From: Bacillota bacterium
GTDB lineage: Bacteria; Bacillota; Clostridia; Acetivibrionales; DTU013
Length of the DNA: 64,000 bases
Reading direction: 5' to 3'
Assembly (NCBI GenBank): GCA_023418915.1
Contig: JAEZYU010000004.1
Location: 1 to 64,000, forward strand
Shown piece by piece: positions 9,156 through 18,456 of this stretch. The notes below the pieces were generated by a model. That model did not search any database, was not told the DNA's origin, and saw only the letters and a list, made by a program, of their open reading frames with translations. The position numbers were made by a program, and so were the translations under genes. Every line of letters begins with the position of its first letter. The first letter of the stretch is position 1.

Positions 9156-10209
9156 TGTACTTGTTAACGATTTTAATATTATCGGGAAAACAGTAGAAGA
9201 ATCTGAGAAATTCTTTGGTTCCAGATGGCTGCTCACAGGGGCTACTGGTTTGATTGGTTCCTATCTGCTGTGCTTTTTATCATGGCTCAATGAAACAAGG
9301 TTTGATGGAACAATGCAATTTACGGTTTTGTCAAGAGGCCCGATAAACAGAGAAGATCCAATGATAGGGCATCTTTTGATGAAAAAGTATATCACATTTG
9401 TGCAAAAGGACCTCAGTGAAGAATTCATGTTGGACTCTTGCGATTATGACTATGTATTCCATGCAGCATCTAATGCCTCGCCTGCAAAGTATGTAAAAGA
9501 TCCTATAGGGACTATAAATACAAATATCAGGGCGACTCAGATACTGCTGGAGAGTTTTAAGGGGGAGGCCGGATTAAAGCGTTTTATGTACGTAAGTTCA
9601 GGCGAAATCTATGGAAGCCCTGATCTAAGTGATGTACCAACGAAAGAAACGTACATTTGCAAAACCGATCATTTATCGTCCAGGTCATGCTATGTCGAGT
9701 CTAAACGTTATGCTGAAACTCTTTGTATCAATTACTATAATACCTATAAGATACCTGTTACTATTATCAGACCTGTTCATATATATGGTCCTGGCTTTAA
9801 GGAAGATGATACCAGGGTCTGGGCGGACTTCATAAAAAATGCGATAAGATGCGAGGATATCAGAATACTAAGCGATGGTTTATCCCAAAGAGGCTTTTGC
9901 TATATATCTGATGCTGTCAGTCAAATTATGGTCATATTGCAGAAAGGCTCAGAGGGGGAAGCATACAATATCGGCAACAGCAATGCTGTTACCATAAGAG
10001 ATTTAGCGGAGACGATCAAAAGATATTCTGGAAATAACATTGGAATAATAGTTGAAAGAAATTTACCTGATTACCTAAAGATGAGTCCTTTTATATCATG
10101 TCCCGATGTTTCAAAGATCAGGTCGTTATCATCACAAATTATATGTACCGATCTGGATGAAGGCATAAAGAGGATATTTGAGTTTTATTCAAAAGAGAGG
10201 TCAGTATGA
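9148..10209 (+). CDS. NAD-dependent sugar epimerase/dehydratase (SDR family)
   Basis: A 353-residue extended SDR protein. It has the nucleotide-binding motif TGATGLIGSY near the N-terminus, the active-site serine in YVSSGEIYG and the catalytic Tyr-Lys pair in CYVESKRYAE. From its place after rfbFGH it probably acts on the CDP-4-keto-3,6-dideoxyhexose as a 4-reductase or epimerase, as paratose/abequose/tyvelose enzymes do. Motifs such as RPVHIYGPG also resemble UDP-glucuronate decarboxylase-like proteins, so the exact reaction is open. ATG 9148 is preceded by AGAGGG and overlaps rfbH by 8 bases. Confidence 0.8.
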   Translation: MNNVLVNDFNIIGKTVEESEKFFGSRWLLTGATGLIGSYLLCFLSWLNETRFDGTMQFTVLSRGPINREDPMIGHLLMKKYITFVQKDLSEEFMLDSCDYDYVFHAASNASPAKYVKDPIGTINTNIRATQILLESFKGEAGLKRFMYVSSGEIYGSPDLSDVPTKETYICKTDHLSSRSCYVESKRYAETLCINYYNTYKIPVTIIRPVHIYGPGFKEDDTRVWADFIKNAIRCEDIRILSDGLSQRGFCYISDAVSQIMVILQKGSEGEAYNIGNSNAVTIRDLAETIKRYSGNNIGIIVERNLPDYLKMSPFISCPDVSKIRSLSSQIICTDLDEGIKRIFEFYSKERSV

Positions 10210-11420
10210 TGGATAACCAAAAAACATACAGTGTAAGCAGTCATTGCAGATCATGCAAAAGTGATAATGTTGAGCAGTTGTATAAAATGCATGACATTCC
10301 TGTGGCAGGCATTTACTATGATAGCATCGATGAACCGCTTGATATAAATGCTCCAATGACATTATCGATGTGCAGGAGCTGTGGGCTGATGCAGTTATCT
10401 GAAACTATTGATCCATGTATTTATGATGATTATAATTTTGCAGGCAGTACTATGCCTACGTACGCTCAACACCTGAAGCGAACAGCCGAAATGCTTGTAA
10501 ACAGGATGGGCATAAGGGAGAAGGAAGTTTTCGAAGTAGGTGCAAGTGATGGACTTCTGTTGAAATACCTTTCAGAAATGGGCAATAACAAGGTATCGGG
10601 GATAGAACCATCAATGAAATTATGCAGGGTCGCTGAAACATTCGGGATAAATGTGACGCAGGGATATTTTAACAAAAATTTTATAGATAAAAATGACCAC
10701 AAATATGACTGCATTATTATCAGACATGTCCTGGAGCATATCGATGATTTGAATGATATGGTATTTTCGCTGGCGGGTGTTTTGAAGACCAATGGTATTC
10801 TGCTTATTGAAGTGCCGGATGCAGAAGAAATTCTAAGAAAAAGATTATACTCAAATATATTCCATGAGCACCTTAACTACTTTTCAAAAGCATCACTAAA
10901 CAACCTGCTATCCAGATACGGCCTCAGGAATATTCACACTGAGAAAGTTGATATACATGGCGGATCTTTTTTATCGGTCTATAGTTTTGGCAAGCTTGAG
11001 GAAGCCGTGAGTTTTTATAATTCGCATGATTTGATCCCCATGATGGAATTTTCAAAGGATATTGAAATGTATTATGCTCAGCTTGGCAGCAAAATCAAGA
11101 GTATGCAGAGTTTAGGGAAAAAGGTTTTAGGTTATGGTGCTTCTCACCGCACATTTGTCATACTGGGTAATGCCGGCCTGAAAAAAGAAAATATACCTAT
11201 AATATTTGATATAAACCCATTTTTACACCACCGCTATATGAATGGCTTTCATTCACTTGTAAGTCCTGTTGAAAAAATAGCTTATTATAAACCTGATGTG
11301 GTCGTTGTATTTGCGTCCTCTTATGAACAGGAAATTGTTAATGAACTCAGGGGAAAATATAACTATGACAAAGAGATACTCTCCATCAGAAGTGAGGTTA
11401 TAATGCATGAAAATATGTAA
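10206..11420 (+). CDS. SAM-dependent sugar C-methyltransferase
   Basis: A 404-residue protein with the three-part layout of the TylC3/NovU-type C-methyltransferases. It has an N-terminal zinc site (CRSCKS near residue 14 and CRSCGLMQL near residue 58), a central SAM-binding Rossmann domain (VFEVGASDGLLLKYL) with HVLEHIDD, and a C-terminal domain (VLGYGASHRTF, DINPFLHHRYM). Such enzymes usually methylate C3 of a 4-keto-deoxysugar nucleotide. It shares an ATGA overlap with the epimerase and extends 14 bases into the transketolase gene, so all are probably co-transcribed. A CDP-sugar substrate is inferred from the operon. Confidence 0.85.
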   Translation: MMDNQKTYSVSSHCRSCKSDNVEQLYKMHDIPVAGIYYDSIDEPLDINAPMTLSMCRSCGLMQLSETIDPCIYDDYNFAGSTMPTYAQHLKRTAEMLVNRMGIREKEVFEVGASDGLLLKYLSEMGNNKVSGIEPSMKLCRVAETFGINVTQGYFNKNFIDKNDHKYDCIIIRHVLEHIDDLNDMVFSLAGVLKTNGILLIEVPDAEEILRKRLYSNIFHEHLNYFSKASLNNLLSRYGLRNIHTEKVDIHGGSFLSVYSFGKLEEAVSFYNSHDLIPMMEFSKDIEMYYAQLGSKIKSMQSLGKKVLGYGASHRTFVILGNAGLKKENIPIIFDINPFLHHRYMNGFHSLVSPVEKIAYYKPDVVVVFASSYEQEIVNELRGKYNYDKEILSIRSEVIMHENM

Positions 11421-12198
11421 CAGAATACGAAGAAATATTGTACGTATGGCATACTATTCACGCTCATCTCATGTAGGCAGTTGTCTGTCTATCGTTGATA
11501 TACTTTATGTGCTCTATTTTAAGGTAATGAGAATCGATCCAAATGAACCGGATATGTATGACAGGGACAAGCTGATTCTGAGTAAAGGACATGCCAGCGC
11601 TGCACTCTATGCCGTTTTGGCTGAAAGAGGATTCTTCCCGGAAGAGTATTTATCAAAGTATTATATTAACAACGGTTTACTCCCGGGCCATCTGGACAAG
11701 GAAAAGGTTCCTGGTATAGAGACGTCAGCCGGTTCTCTTGGGCATGGACTTGGTATAGGTATTGGAATGGCAGCTGCTAACTTAAGAAGCGGCAATAAAG
11801 GAAGGATATACGTCATAGTTGGGGATGGGGAATGTAATGAGGGTTCGATATGGGAAGGGATAATGCTAGCTGCCCATTTAAAGCTTTCCAATCTGACGCT
11901 GATTATAGATTACAATAAACTTCAGGGATTTGGAGAAACCGGCAAAATAATAAAAATGAACAATATTTCTGAAATGCTAACCGCATTTGGCTGGAAAGCT
12001 GTAGATATTGATGGACACGATCTGACTAGTATTGAAAAGGGGTTAAGAATGGTCAACGAATTACCTGTGGCCGTCATTGCACACACGGTTAAGGGAAAGG
12101 GTGTATCTTTTATGGAAAACAAACTAGACTGGCATTACAAATCTCCTAATGAAAAGGAGTTCGATCAAGCTTTGCAAGAGCTCGGAGAAAATTTATGA
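11407..12198 (+). CDS. Transketolase, N-terminal (TPP-binding) subunit
   Basis: A 263-residue protein matching the first half of transketolase. The substrate/TPP region has SRSSHVGSCLSIVDIL and SKGHASAALYA, and the diphosphate/Mg site is GDGECNEGSIWEG with a downstream Asn (DYNKLQGFG). Split transketolases are common in Clostridia. Its place between a C-methyltransferase and the second subunit, inside a CDP-dideoxysugar operon, suggests a specialised role such as transfer of a two-carbon ketol unit onto a keto-sugar (inference). A second copy of the central-metabolism enzyme is the plain alternative. GAGG lies about 9 bases before ATG 11407. Confidence 0.9.
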   Translation: MKICNRIRRNIVRMAYYSRSSHVGSCLSIVDILYVLYFKVMRIDPNEPDMYDRDKLILSKGHASAALYAVLAERGFFPEEYLSKYYINNGLLPGHLDKEKVPGIETSAGSLGHGLGIGIGMAAANLRSGNKGRIYVIVGDGECNEGSIWEGIMLAAHLKLSNLTLIIDYNKLQGFGETGKIIKMNNISEMLTAFGWKAVDIDGHDLTSIEKGLRMVNELPVAVIAHTVKGKGVSFMENKLDWHYKSPNEKEFDQALQELGENL

Positions 12199-13103
12199 GA
12201 AGTGCATTTATCAGTACATTAATTGAACAAGCTTATTATGACGAAAGGATTTTTTTGCTTACGCCTGATATGGGATACTCTGTTCTTGAAAAATTTCAAG
12301 AAGCTTTTCCCGATAGATTCGTAAATACAGGTATCTCTGAGCAGAACACAATAAGCGTCGCAGCAGGGTTAGCATTATCAGGGCACATTGTATATGTCTA
12401 TAGTATTATCCCGTTTATAACAATGAGATGCTATGAGCAAATAAGAATCGATGTAGCATACATGAACCTGAATGTCAGGATTGTCGGTGTAGGAGCAGGA
12501 TATTCGTATGGCTCGGCGGGAGCTACACATCATTCCATAGAGGATATTGCAATAATGAGAGTATTGCCGAATATGACAGTCTGCTGCCCTGGTGACCCGA
12601 AGGAAGCAGCGGTCATCACGAAAGAAAGCAATTATTATAGCGGCCCGATGTACATACGACTGGGTAAGAACGGCGAGCCCAAAGTGCATGAAAAGGATGT
12701 TGATTTTAAAATCGGAAAATCCATCAAGCTAATAGAAGGAAACGATCTGGCAATAATAACAACAAGCAATGTTCTCGGATTAGGTAAACAATGGGTTGAT
12801 AAGCTGTCTGAATACAAAAAACGTGCAGCGCTGATCAGTATGCCTACAATAAAGCCTTTTGATAAAGAAGCAATTATCAGTTTAATTAAATCTGGAATAC
12901 CTATAATTACTATTGAAGAGCATAATATCATAGGAGGATTAGGGTCGGCTGTGGCAGAAGTGATCGCTGATTTCGGGCATTGCGTTCCTTTTAAACGTAT
13001 TGCTGTTAATGATGAATTTACTCATTTTGTTGGCAATCAGGAGCTGTTGAGAGAAAAAATGGGGATATCATTTCAAAAAGTACTTGATTTTTTGAATTTA
13101 TAG
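12195..13103 (+). CDS. Transketolase, C-terminal subunit
   Basis: A 302-residue partner of the preceding gene, overlapping it by the ATGA at 12195. It contains the pyrimidine-binding domain, with the TPP-activating glutamate in NTGISEQNTISVAAGLA, an SYGSAGATHHSIEDIA loop, and the C-terminal transketolase domain (ITIEEHNIIGGLGSAVAE). Together the two chains make one complete TPP enzyme. A bare 93-base gap after it ends the tightly overlapping part of the cluster. Confidence 0.9.
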   Translation: MRSAFISTLIEQAYYDERIFLLTPDMGYSVLEKFQEAFPDRFVNTGISEQNTISVAAGLALSGHIVYVYSIIPFITMRCYEQIRIDVAYMNLNVRIVGVGAGYSYGSAGATHHSIEDIAIMRVLPNMTVCCPGDPKEAAVITKESNYYSGPMYIRLGKNGEPKVHEKDVDFKIGKSIKLIEGNDLAIITTSNVLGLGKQWVDKLSEYKKRAALISMPTIKPFDKEAIISLIKSGIPIITIEEHNIIGGLGSAVAEVIADFGHCVPFKRIAVNDEFTHFVGNQELLREKMGISFQKVLDFLNL

Positions 13104-13208
13104 ATCTACATTTCTGATCCTGCTTGTGTTTTTTCTTACTTTCAGTATTATCAAATCTAATTAAATAGACGATAAAAATAGCGAATATTATTAGAGGTGG
13201 CAAATCAG

Positions 13209-14516
13209 ATGAGAATTTCTTTGTTAGAGAAGATAAACAACAAATCGGCTCTTGTCGGAGTAATAGGTCTGGGCTATGTTGGGCTGCCTCTTGCAGTTGA
13301 GATAGCAAAAGCAGGATATCGTACTATAGGCTATGATGTCCAATCTCAGAAAGTTGAAATGGTTAACGAGGCCAGAAACTATATAGACGATATTGATCCC
13401 ATTGATCTGGAGAACGTTGTAAAAAACGGCAGGTTAAGAGCCTCATCCAATTTTGAATCTATCAGCAGTCTTGATTGTGTCATAATGTGTGTCCCTACAC
13501 CACTCGATGAGTACTTTCAGCCGGATATTTCCTACATAATCCGTGCTGCACAGGAGATAAGCAAGTACATTCACAAGGATATGCTCGTCATACTTGAGAG
13601 CACTACATATCCGGGTACTACCGAGGATGTCGTAAAACCGATCTTGGAAAGAAGCGGTCTAAAGTGTGGAGAAGATTTCTATCTTGCTTTTTCGCCGGAA
13701 AGGATAGATCCCGGAAATAAAACATACAAGACGCATAATACGCCAAAGGTGGTTGGGGGAGTAACACCCAAATGTACTAAAACGGCAGCTTTGCTGTATA
13801 AGAATGTTCTTAACGCTGAAATATTTGAGGTATCATCTCCAAAGGTTGCTGAAATGGAAAAAATACACGAGAATACCTTTAGGAATGTAAACATTGCATT
13901 GGCGAATGAAATGGCAATCATATGTGATAAAATGGGGATTGATGTATGGGAGGTCATTGAAGCGGCCAAAACCAAACCCTATGGTTTCATGCCATTTTAT
14001 CCGGGAGCTGGAGTAGGCGGACACTGCATAGCAGTCGATCCCTTCTATCTGACGTGGAAAACCAGAGAATTCGGTTATCATACAAAGCTTATTGAGACAG
14101 CGGGTGAAATCAATAATTCAATGCCGGACTTTGTGCTGGATAGAACCATGAAAATCCTCAACAGGTTCGGCATAGCACTAAACGGTTCAAAAGTTTTCGT
14201 GTTGGGTGCCGCTTACAAGCCGGATATCGATGATGTCAGAGAATCACCTGCATTGAAGGTAATTGACTTGCTTGTAAAAAATGGGGCAGATCTTAATTAC
14301 AACGACCCTTATGTACAGCGATTTAAATATAAAGGGCATGAATACCACTCAGTGTCATTGAGCGCCGAAATCCTTAAAGAATCAGATCTTGTGATGATCA
14401 CAACTGCACATTCTGACTATGATTATGATTTCATACAGAGGTACTCCAAATACATTTTTGATACTAAAAATGCAATGAAAAATATCAAAGTAAGAACTAA
14501 TATTGAAAATCTATGA
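13209..14516 (+). CDS. Nucleotide-sugar 6-dehydrogenase (UDP-GlcNAc/ManNAc type)
   Basis: A 435-residue enzyme that oxidises C6 of a UDP-sugar to the uronic acid using two NAD+. The N-terminal Rossmann motif is GVIGLGYVGLPLA, the linker motif is SPERIDPGN, the catalytic cysteine is in GVGGHCIAVDPFYL, and the C-terminal domain has YKPDIDDVRESPA. The PERIDPGN and GGHCI signatures point to the WbpA/WecC branch rather than plain UDP-glucose dehydrogenase. AGAGGTGG lies 8 bases before ATG 13209, so this start is preferred over GTG 13197. It is the last gene before the flagellar set. Confidence 0.88.
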   Translation: MRISLLEKINNKSALVGVIGLGYVGLPLAVEIAKAGYRTIGYDVQSQKVEMVNEARNYIDDIDPIDLENVVKNGRLRASSNFESISSLDCVIMCVPTPLDEYFQPDISYIIRAAQEISKYIHKDMLVILESTTYPGTTEDVVKPILERSGLKCGEDFYLAFSPERIDPGNKTYKTHNTPKVVGGVTPKCTKTAALLYKNVLNAEIFEVSSPKVAEMEKIHENTFRNVNIALANEMAIICDKMGIDVWEVIEAAKTKPYGFMPFYPGAGVGGHCIAVDPFYLTWKTREFGYHTKLIETAGEINNSMPDFVLDRTMKILNRFGIALNGSKVFVLGAAYKPDIDDVRESPALKVIDLLVKNGADLNYNDPYVQRFKYKGHEYHSVSLSAEILKESDLVMITTAHSDYDYDFIQRYSKYIFDTKNAMKNIKVRTNIENL

Positions 14517-14601
14517 TCCTATAAAGCTTTCTATGTATAACATTATGTTCATACTTACTTTATGTTTCGCTTCGATTTTCTTTGTCACATATAATTATCT
14601 G

Positions 14602-14629
14602 TAAATAAATTGGTATGATATTCCGATAA
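14602..14629 (+). promoter_or_regulatory. Sigma-28 (SigD/FliA)-type promoter for flaG-fliD-fliS
   Basis: TAAA at 14602-14605, 16 bases, then TCCGATAA at 14622-14629. This is close to the flagellar sigma-28 consensus and sits 50 bases before flaG, where a late flagellar promoter is expected. A small GAGGG/CCCTC hairpin lies in the leader at about 14638-14652. Confidence 0.75.
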
Positions 14630-14678
14630 ATATATAGAGAGGGGTCGCCCTCATTTAGTAATTCATGGAGGGATTCTT

Positions 14679-15056
14679 ATGAGAGTTCAGGGCACGGATG
14701 CCGCAATGAATATCAGGATCAACAGCGAACTGCAGGGCACAGCCGGCAGAGCTGCGGATGCTGCACAAATGAAGTTACAGCAGGAAAGAAGGCCTCAGAA
14801 AAGAGAGTCTGAAGCGACCGGCTACCCTATTAATGAGAAGGTTGTTTCTGAAGCTGTAGAGAAGATGAATAGGGTTGTTGAGGGTAGCAACAGAAGATTT
14901 CAGTATACCATACACGAAGGTACCAAGGATATTATGATCAAGGTCATCGACGAAACCACCAGAGAGGTGATCAAGGAAATACCACCGAAAAAAATACTGG
15001 ATATGGTAGCCAGTATGCTTGAGATGGCAGGTCTTATGGTGGATGAGAGAAGGTGA
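14679..15056 (+). CDS. flaG: FlaG family flagellar protein
   Basis: A 125-residue protein. The N-terminal half is Gln/Arg/Ala-rich and probably flexible. Residues about 50-125 match the FlaG domain (YPINEKVVSEAVEKMN, RRFQYTIHEGTKDIMIKVID, EIPPKKILDMVASMLEMAGL). FlaG proteins lie next to fliD and affect filament length or cap assembly in several bacteria; the mechanism is not well settled. GGAGGGATTCTT precedes ATG 14679. The gene is the first of a sigma-28-driven set. Confidence 0.88.
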   Translation: MRVQGTDAAMNIRINSELQGTAGRAADAAQMKLQQERRPQKRESEATGYPINEKVVSEAVEKMNRVVEGSNRRFQYTIHEGTKDIMIKVIDETTREVIKEIPPKKILDMVASMLEMAGLMVDERR

Positions 15057-15063
15057 ATCATAA

Positions 15064-17277
15064 ATGAGTTATATAAATAATACATATAACAGTGTCACAA
15101 GAATGACTGGATTATCCGGACTGGATGTCGACAGCCTGGTCTTCCAACTGATGCAGGTCGAAAAACTCAAGGTAAACTCTGTGTCCCAGAGCAGGCAGCT
15201 GCTCCTATGGAGACAGGAGCAGTACAGGGAGATCACCAGTGCGCTTCAGAGCTTCAGTAATGAGTACTTCAATACATTGAAGCCCGCTACCGATATGAGG
15301 AATTCATCCATATACAATGCATTTGCGATGCAATATGACGGGCAGGACACAAATGCTTATTTCACCGCTTCTGCAGGATCGGGAGCCATGGCTGGCGACT
15401 ATACGATAAAAGACATTATAACTGCTGCAGCAGCCAAGGTTTACGGTTCTTCTGCTGCGGGAAGCCTTACAAGCGGATATCTTACATCAGCGGATATAAG
15501 TACTATCAGCAGTGCGGCTGGGAATAATGTATTTGCTGTCGAATTTAATGGGGTTAAGAAAAACATTGTATTATCGGATGGCCTTACCAATATTGGTGAG
15601 CTTTCTGCAGATCTGCAAAACAAGCTGAATGAAGCGTTCGGAAATGGAAAGATCACTGTCGGGACAGATGCGGACAGGCTTACATTTTCTACAAGTAATA
15701 CAAACATATTAAAATTTACCAGTACAATGAATGGCGGTTACAATTCGATACTTAATACTGATCTAAGCTCGGGGATAACTCCTACGCAGCTTAACAACAG
15801 GTTCAAGATCACACTTGGGTCAGATACAAAGGAATTTGCTCTCAATCCAGGCACGAATTATGCGGACACAGATGCAGTGGTTGAGGCGATCCAGCTCATG
15901 GTTGATGATATGGCAGAGGGCTTTGGAGATGGCAAGATTACAGTAAAAAATGTTGACAATAAGGTAGTGCTGGAAAGCACTGACCCGGACACCTCAGTAT
16001 CTGCATCAGCGGCAGAAAGCGGCGGCCTTGCTGCCATAGGTATGGCTGGCGCCAACAGCTCCAACAAATTGAATCTTGATGCCAATATTTTCGACATAAG
16101 GGACAGCTTTGCAGTACCGGTTACTGTCGATGGAACCGAAAATGACATCAGTTTTGTTATTAACGGCCAGAGCTTCAGCTTCGACTCCCGCACGACATCT
16201 ATGAATAAGATAATGGCAGCGGTAAATTCGAATGCAGCCGCAGGTGTCAGGATGAGCTATGACAGTCTGAATAACAAATTTGCACTTGAGTCCCGGCAGA
16301 CCGGGATGACTGCCCGAATCACTGCAACCGATTCAGCCGGCGGCCTTTTAGGTTCTCTGGCACTGACAGCCGATAATATCACGGGCCGGGATGCAAGTAT
16401 CACCTATGATGACGGTATCAACGGAGAACAGACTATTACGCGTTCCACTAACAGCTTTAGTATCAATGGCATAGTATTTAACCTTAAAAAGGATTTTGAA
16501 GGATCTGTTGAGATGTCAGTCAGTTCAGACCCGACAAAGGCTGTTGAGCTGATCAAGGGGTTTGTCGAAAAATATAACGAATTATTGGACAAGATCAATT
16601 CAAAGCTTTCTGAAAAAAGAGAATACGATTATGCACCGTTGACGGATGAACAAAAGGATGCTATGTCGGAGGATGAGATCAAGAAGTGGGAAGACAAGGC
16701 TAAATCAGGTCTCCTCAGCGGAGACAATCTCCTTCAGTCCATAGCAGCCGGATTGCGTAATGCAGTAATCGAAAGTGTTGAAGGGACAGGGCTGTCTCTC
16801 CAGTCGATCGGCATAAAATCCAACAGTTGGGTGGACAGGGGCAAATTATACATAGATGAAGAAAAACTTAAGAATGCATTAAGCGAGAATCCGTCAGAGA
16901 TCTTCAGCCTGTTTACTAAGCAGTCGGATGTTCTTTACAATACGGCCGCTGCCAGTGGGCCTGCCAGAACTGAGAGGTTCAAGGAATCCGGCCTTATATA
17001 CAGAATATCTGATGTGATTCAGGATAATATTCGGACTTCCACCATCGGAGGACACAGGGGAGCCTTGCTCGAAAAAGCTGGTATGACCGGGGATAGGTCA
17101 TTGTTCAGCAATACACTGTATGACCAGATATCCGATTATGATGACAGGATCGCAAAATTAAATGACGAGCTGTTCATAAAGGAGAACAACTACTATATGC
17201 AGTTTGCCCAGCTTGAAACGCTTATCAACAATATGAATACCCAGAGCACGTGGCTGGCTCAGCAGTTCAGTTTCTAG
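15064..17277 (+). CDS. fliD: Flagellar hook-associated protein 2 (filament cap)
   Basis: A 737-residue exported protein that caps the growing filament and helps flagellin fold. The N-terminal FliD domain starts with MTGLSGLDVDSLVFQLMQVEKLKV and runs to about residue 110. A central Ser/Thr/Asn/Gly-rich region holds repeated FTIN/SINGI-type strands (SFVINGQSFSF, SFSINGIVFNL). The C-terminal domain (VEKYNELLDKINSKL, GLSLQSIGI, LYDQISDYDDRIAKL) ends with helices that form the cap plate. It is longer than the 450-500 residues common in enterobacteria, consistent with the larger exposed domains of many Clostridia. It follows flaG by 7 bases. Confidence 0.93.
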   Translation: MSYINNTYNSVTRMTGLSGLDVDSLVFQLMQVEKLKVNSVSQSRQLLLWRQEQYREITSALQSFSNEYFNTLKPATDMRNSSIYNAFAMQYDGQDTNAYFTASAGSGAMAGDYTIKDIITAAAAKVYGSSAAGSLTSGYLTSADISTISSAAGNNVFAVEFNGVKKNIVLSDGLTNIGELSADLQNKLNEAFGNGKITVGTDADRLTFSTSNTNILKFTSTMNGGYNSILNTDLSSGITPTQLNNRFKITLGSDTKEFALNPGTNYADTDAVVEAIQLMVDDMAEGFGDGKITVKNVDNKVVLESTDPDTSVSASAAESGGLAAIGMAGANSSNKLNLDANIFDIRDSFAVPVTVDGTENDISFVINGQSFSFDSRTTSMNKIMAAVNSNAAAGVRMSYDSLNNKFALESRQTGMTARITATDSAGGLLGSLALTADNITGRDASITYDDGINGEQTITRSTNSFSINGIVFNLKKDFEGSVEMSVSSDPTKAVELIKGFVEKYNELLDKINSKLSEKREYDYAPLTDEQKDAMSEDEIKKWEDKAKSGLLSGDNLLQSIAAGLRNAVIESVEGTGLSLQSIGIKSNSWVDRGKLYIDEEKLKNALSENPSEIFSLFTKQSDVLYNTAAASGPARTERFKESGLIYRISDVIQDNIRTSTIGGHRGALLEKAGMTGDRSLFSNTLYDQISDYDDRIAKLNDELFIKENNYYMQFAQLETLINNMNTQSTWLAQQFSF

Positions 17278-17411
17278 TAATGTCACAGCCGGTGCAGGTG
17301 TTTTATGCATTTACTTCAATTTGCAATCACCTAAGATAGTACTGTAAGCCGGGACTAGACAAATGAAAGAACGAGATCTGAATATAGATAAATAAAGGAG
17401 CGCAAGCAAAT

Positions 17412-17816
17412 ATGGTAACTTCAAACGGATATGAAACATACAGGCAGAATTCAATTTTTACCGCCAGCCCCGAGGAATTGACGCTGATGCTATACAACGG
17501 ACTAATCAAATTCATTATGCTGGCTCAGAAGTCCATTGAGGAAAAGGATATCCAAAGGGCGCATGAAAGCATTATCAGAGCGGAAGATATACTTATGGAG
17601 TTCAAAGCAACGCTGGATATGCAGTATGAGCTTTCAAACGGTTTGGCTCTTTTATATGATTATATGCTCGACAGATTATTTGACGCTAATATGAGAAAGG
17701 ACGCAGAGATACTGGAAGAGGTACTTCATTTTGCGAAGGATCTTCGCGACACATGGGCGCAGGCTATAAAGCTTGCAAAGCAGCAAAACAGGAAGCAGGC
17801 TGCGGTGTCGGAATAG
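17412..17816 (+). CDS. fliS: Flagellin export chaperone
   Basis: A 134-residue cytoplasmic four-helix protein that binds the C-terminus of flagellin before secretion. The FliS signature is clear: YRQNSIFTASPEELTLMLYNGLIKF at the N-terminus, helical repeats, then LSNGLALLYDYMLDRLFDAN. AAGGAG lies 11 bases before ATG 17412. The stop codon overlaps the left end of a MITE-like fragment (17812-17866), so the last residues may have been altered by that insertion. Confidence 0.93.
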   Translation: MVTSNGYETYRQNSIFTASPEELTLMLYNGLIKFIMLAQKSIEEKDIQRAHESIIRAEDILMEFKATLDMQYELSNGLALLYDYMLDRLFDANMRKDAEILEEVLHFAKDLRDTWAQAIKLAKQQNRKQAAVSE

Positions 17817-17866
17817 CGAGGCGAGCATGTCTCCCGCCTGGGATGCATAGGTGAATGCGTTATTAC
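17812..17866. repeat. Short copy of the TATAACG MITE-like family at the fliS stop
   Basis: The left end AATAGCGAGGCG and right end ATGCGTTATT are nearly inverted copies of each other. The middle (GAGCATGTCTCCCGCCTGG, GATGCATAGGTGA) is the same module found at 29083-29118 and 29891-29923 in the long copies. It overlaps the fliS stop codon TAG at 17814-17816. Confidence 0.65.
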
Positions 17867-17967
17867 TAGGGATGACTGGCGCTTTGGAAAATTGTGTTTA
17901 TACAAAAACCGGCTTTTAGATATGATGTGAATAAACAATATGGTGAAGGGTGCTTAACGTAGGTTAT

Positions 17968-18456
17968 ATGAAAACTGGCAGCGACACATATTTCAATAGG
18001 TTAACAGAGCTATTGGGCAATAAGAAGAAATTGCTCAATGATATGATGGCACTGACGAAAGCTCAGACTCCGGTCATAAAAATTGGCTCTCTGGACGAAT
18101 TGGAAAAGCTGATTGCAGAAAAACAGAGACTGATAGAGCTGATTGACAAGCTGGATGCTGAATTCGGTGTTCATCTTGAGAAGCTTAAAGCTGCTGCAGG
18201 TATAAAAAAGCTGGATGAGCTGGATGCAACCCGCTTTCCGGCAGCGAAGCAATTGAAGAGAGCTACATCTGAAGTACTGGAACTGGTCAGAGAAATCAGC
18301 GATACTGAGAAAATTAACAGCGTAAAGGGCAAGGAATTACTAGAACAACTGGGTTCGCAAATCAATAAGATAAATCAAGGTAAAATTATCAACAATGCCT
18401 ATAACAAACCGAATATTGCAGGCGGATCATCATTTTTTGTGGATAAGAAAAAATAA
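17968..18456 (+). CDS. FlgN/FliT-like flagellar chaperone candidate
   Basis: About 162 residues, almost entirely helical and charged: an N-terminal helix (FNRLTELLGNKKKLLNDMMALTKAQ), the I..LEKLIAEKQRLIELIDKLD repeat typical of FlgN/FliT-like export chaperones, and a basic C-terminal tail. The slot right after fliD-fliS is where fliT or a FlgN homologue usually lies. It would bind hook-associated proteins before export. ATG 17968 has a weak AGG; GTG 17950 (six residues longer) is possible. The assignment rests on length, helix pattern and position. Confidence 0.6.
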   Translation: MKTGSDTYFNRLTELLGNKKKLLNDMMALTKAQTPVIKIGSLDELEKLIAEKQRLIELIDKLDAEFGVHLEKLKAAAGIKKLDELDATRFPAAKQLKRATSEVLELVREISDTEKINSVKGKELLEQLGSQINKINQGKIINNAYNKPNIAGGSSFFVDKKK

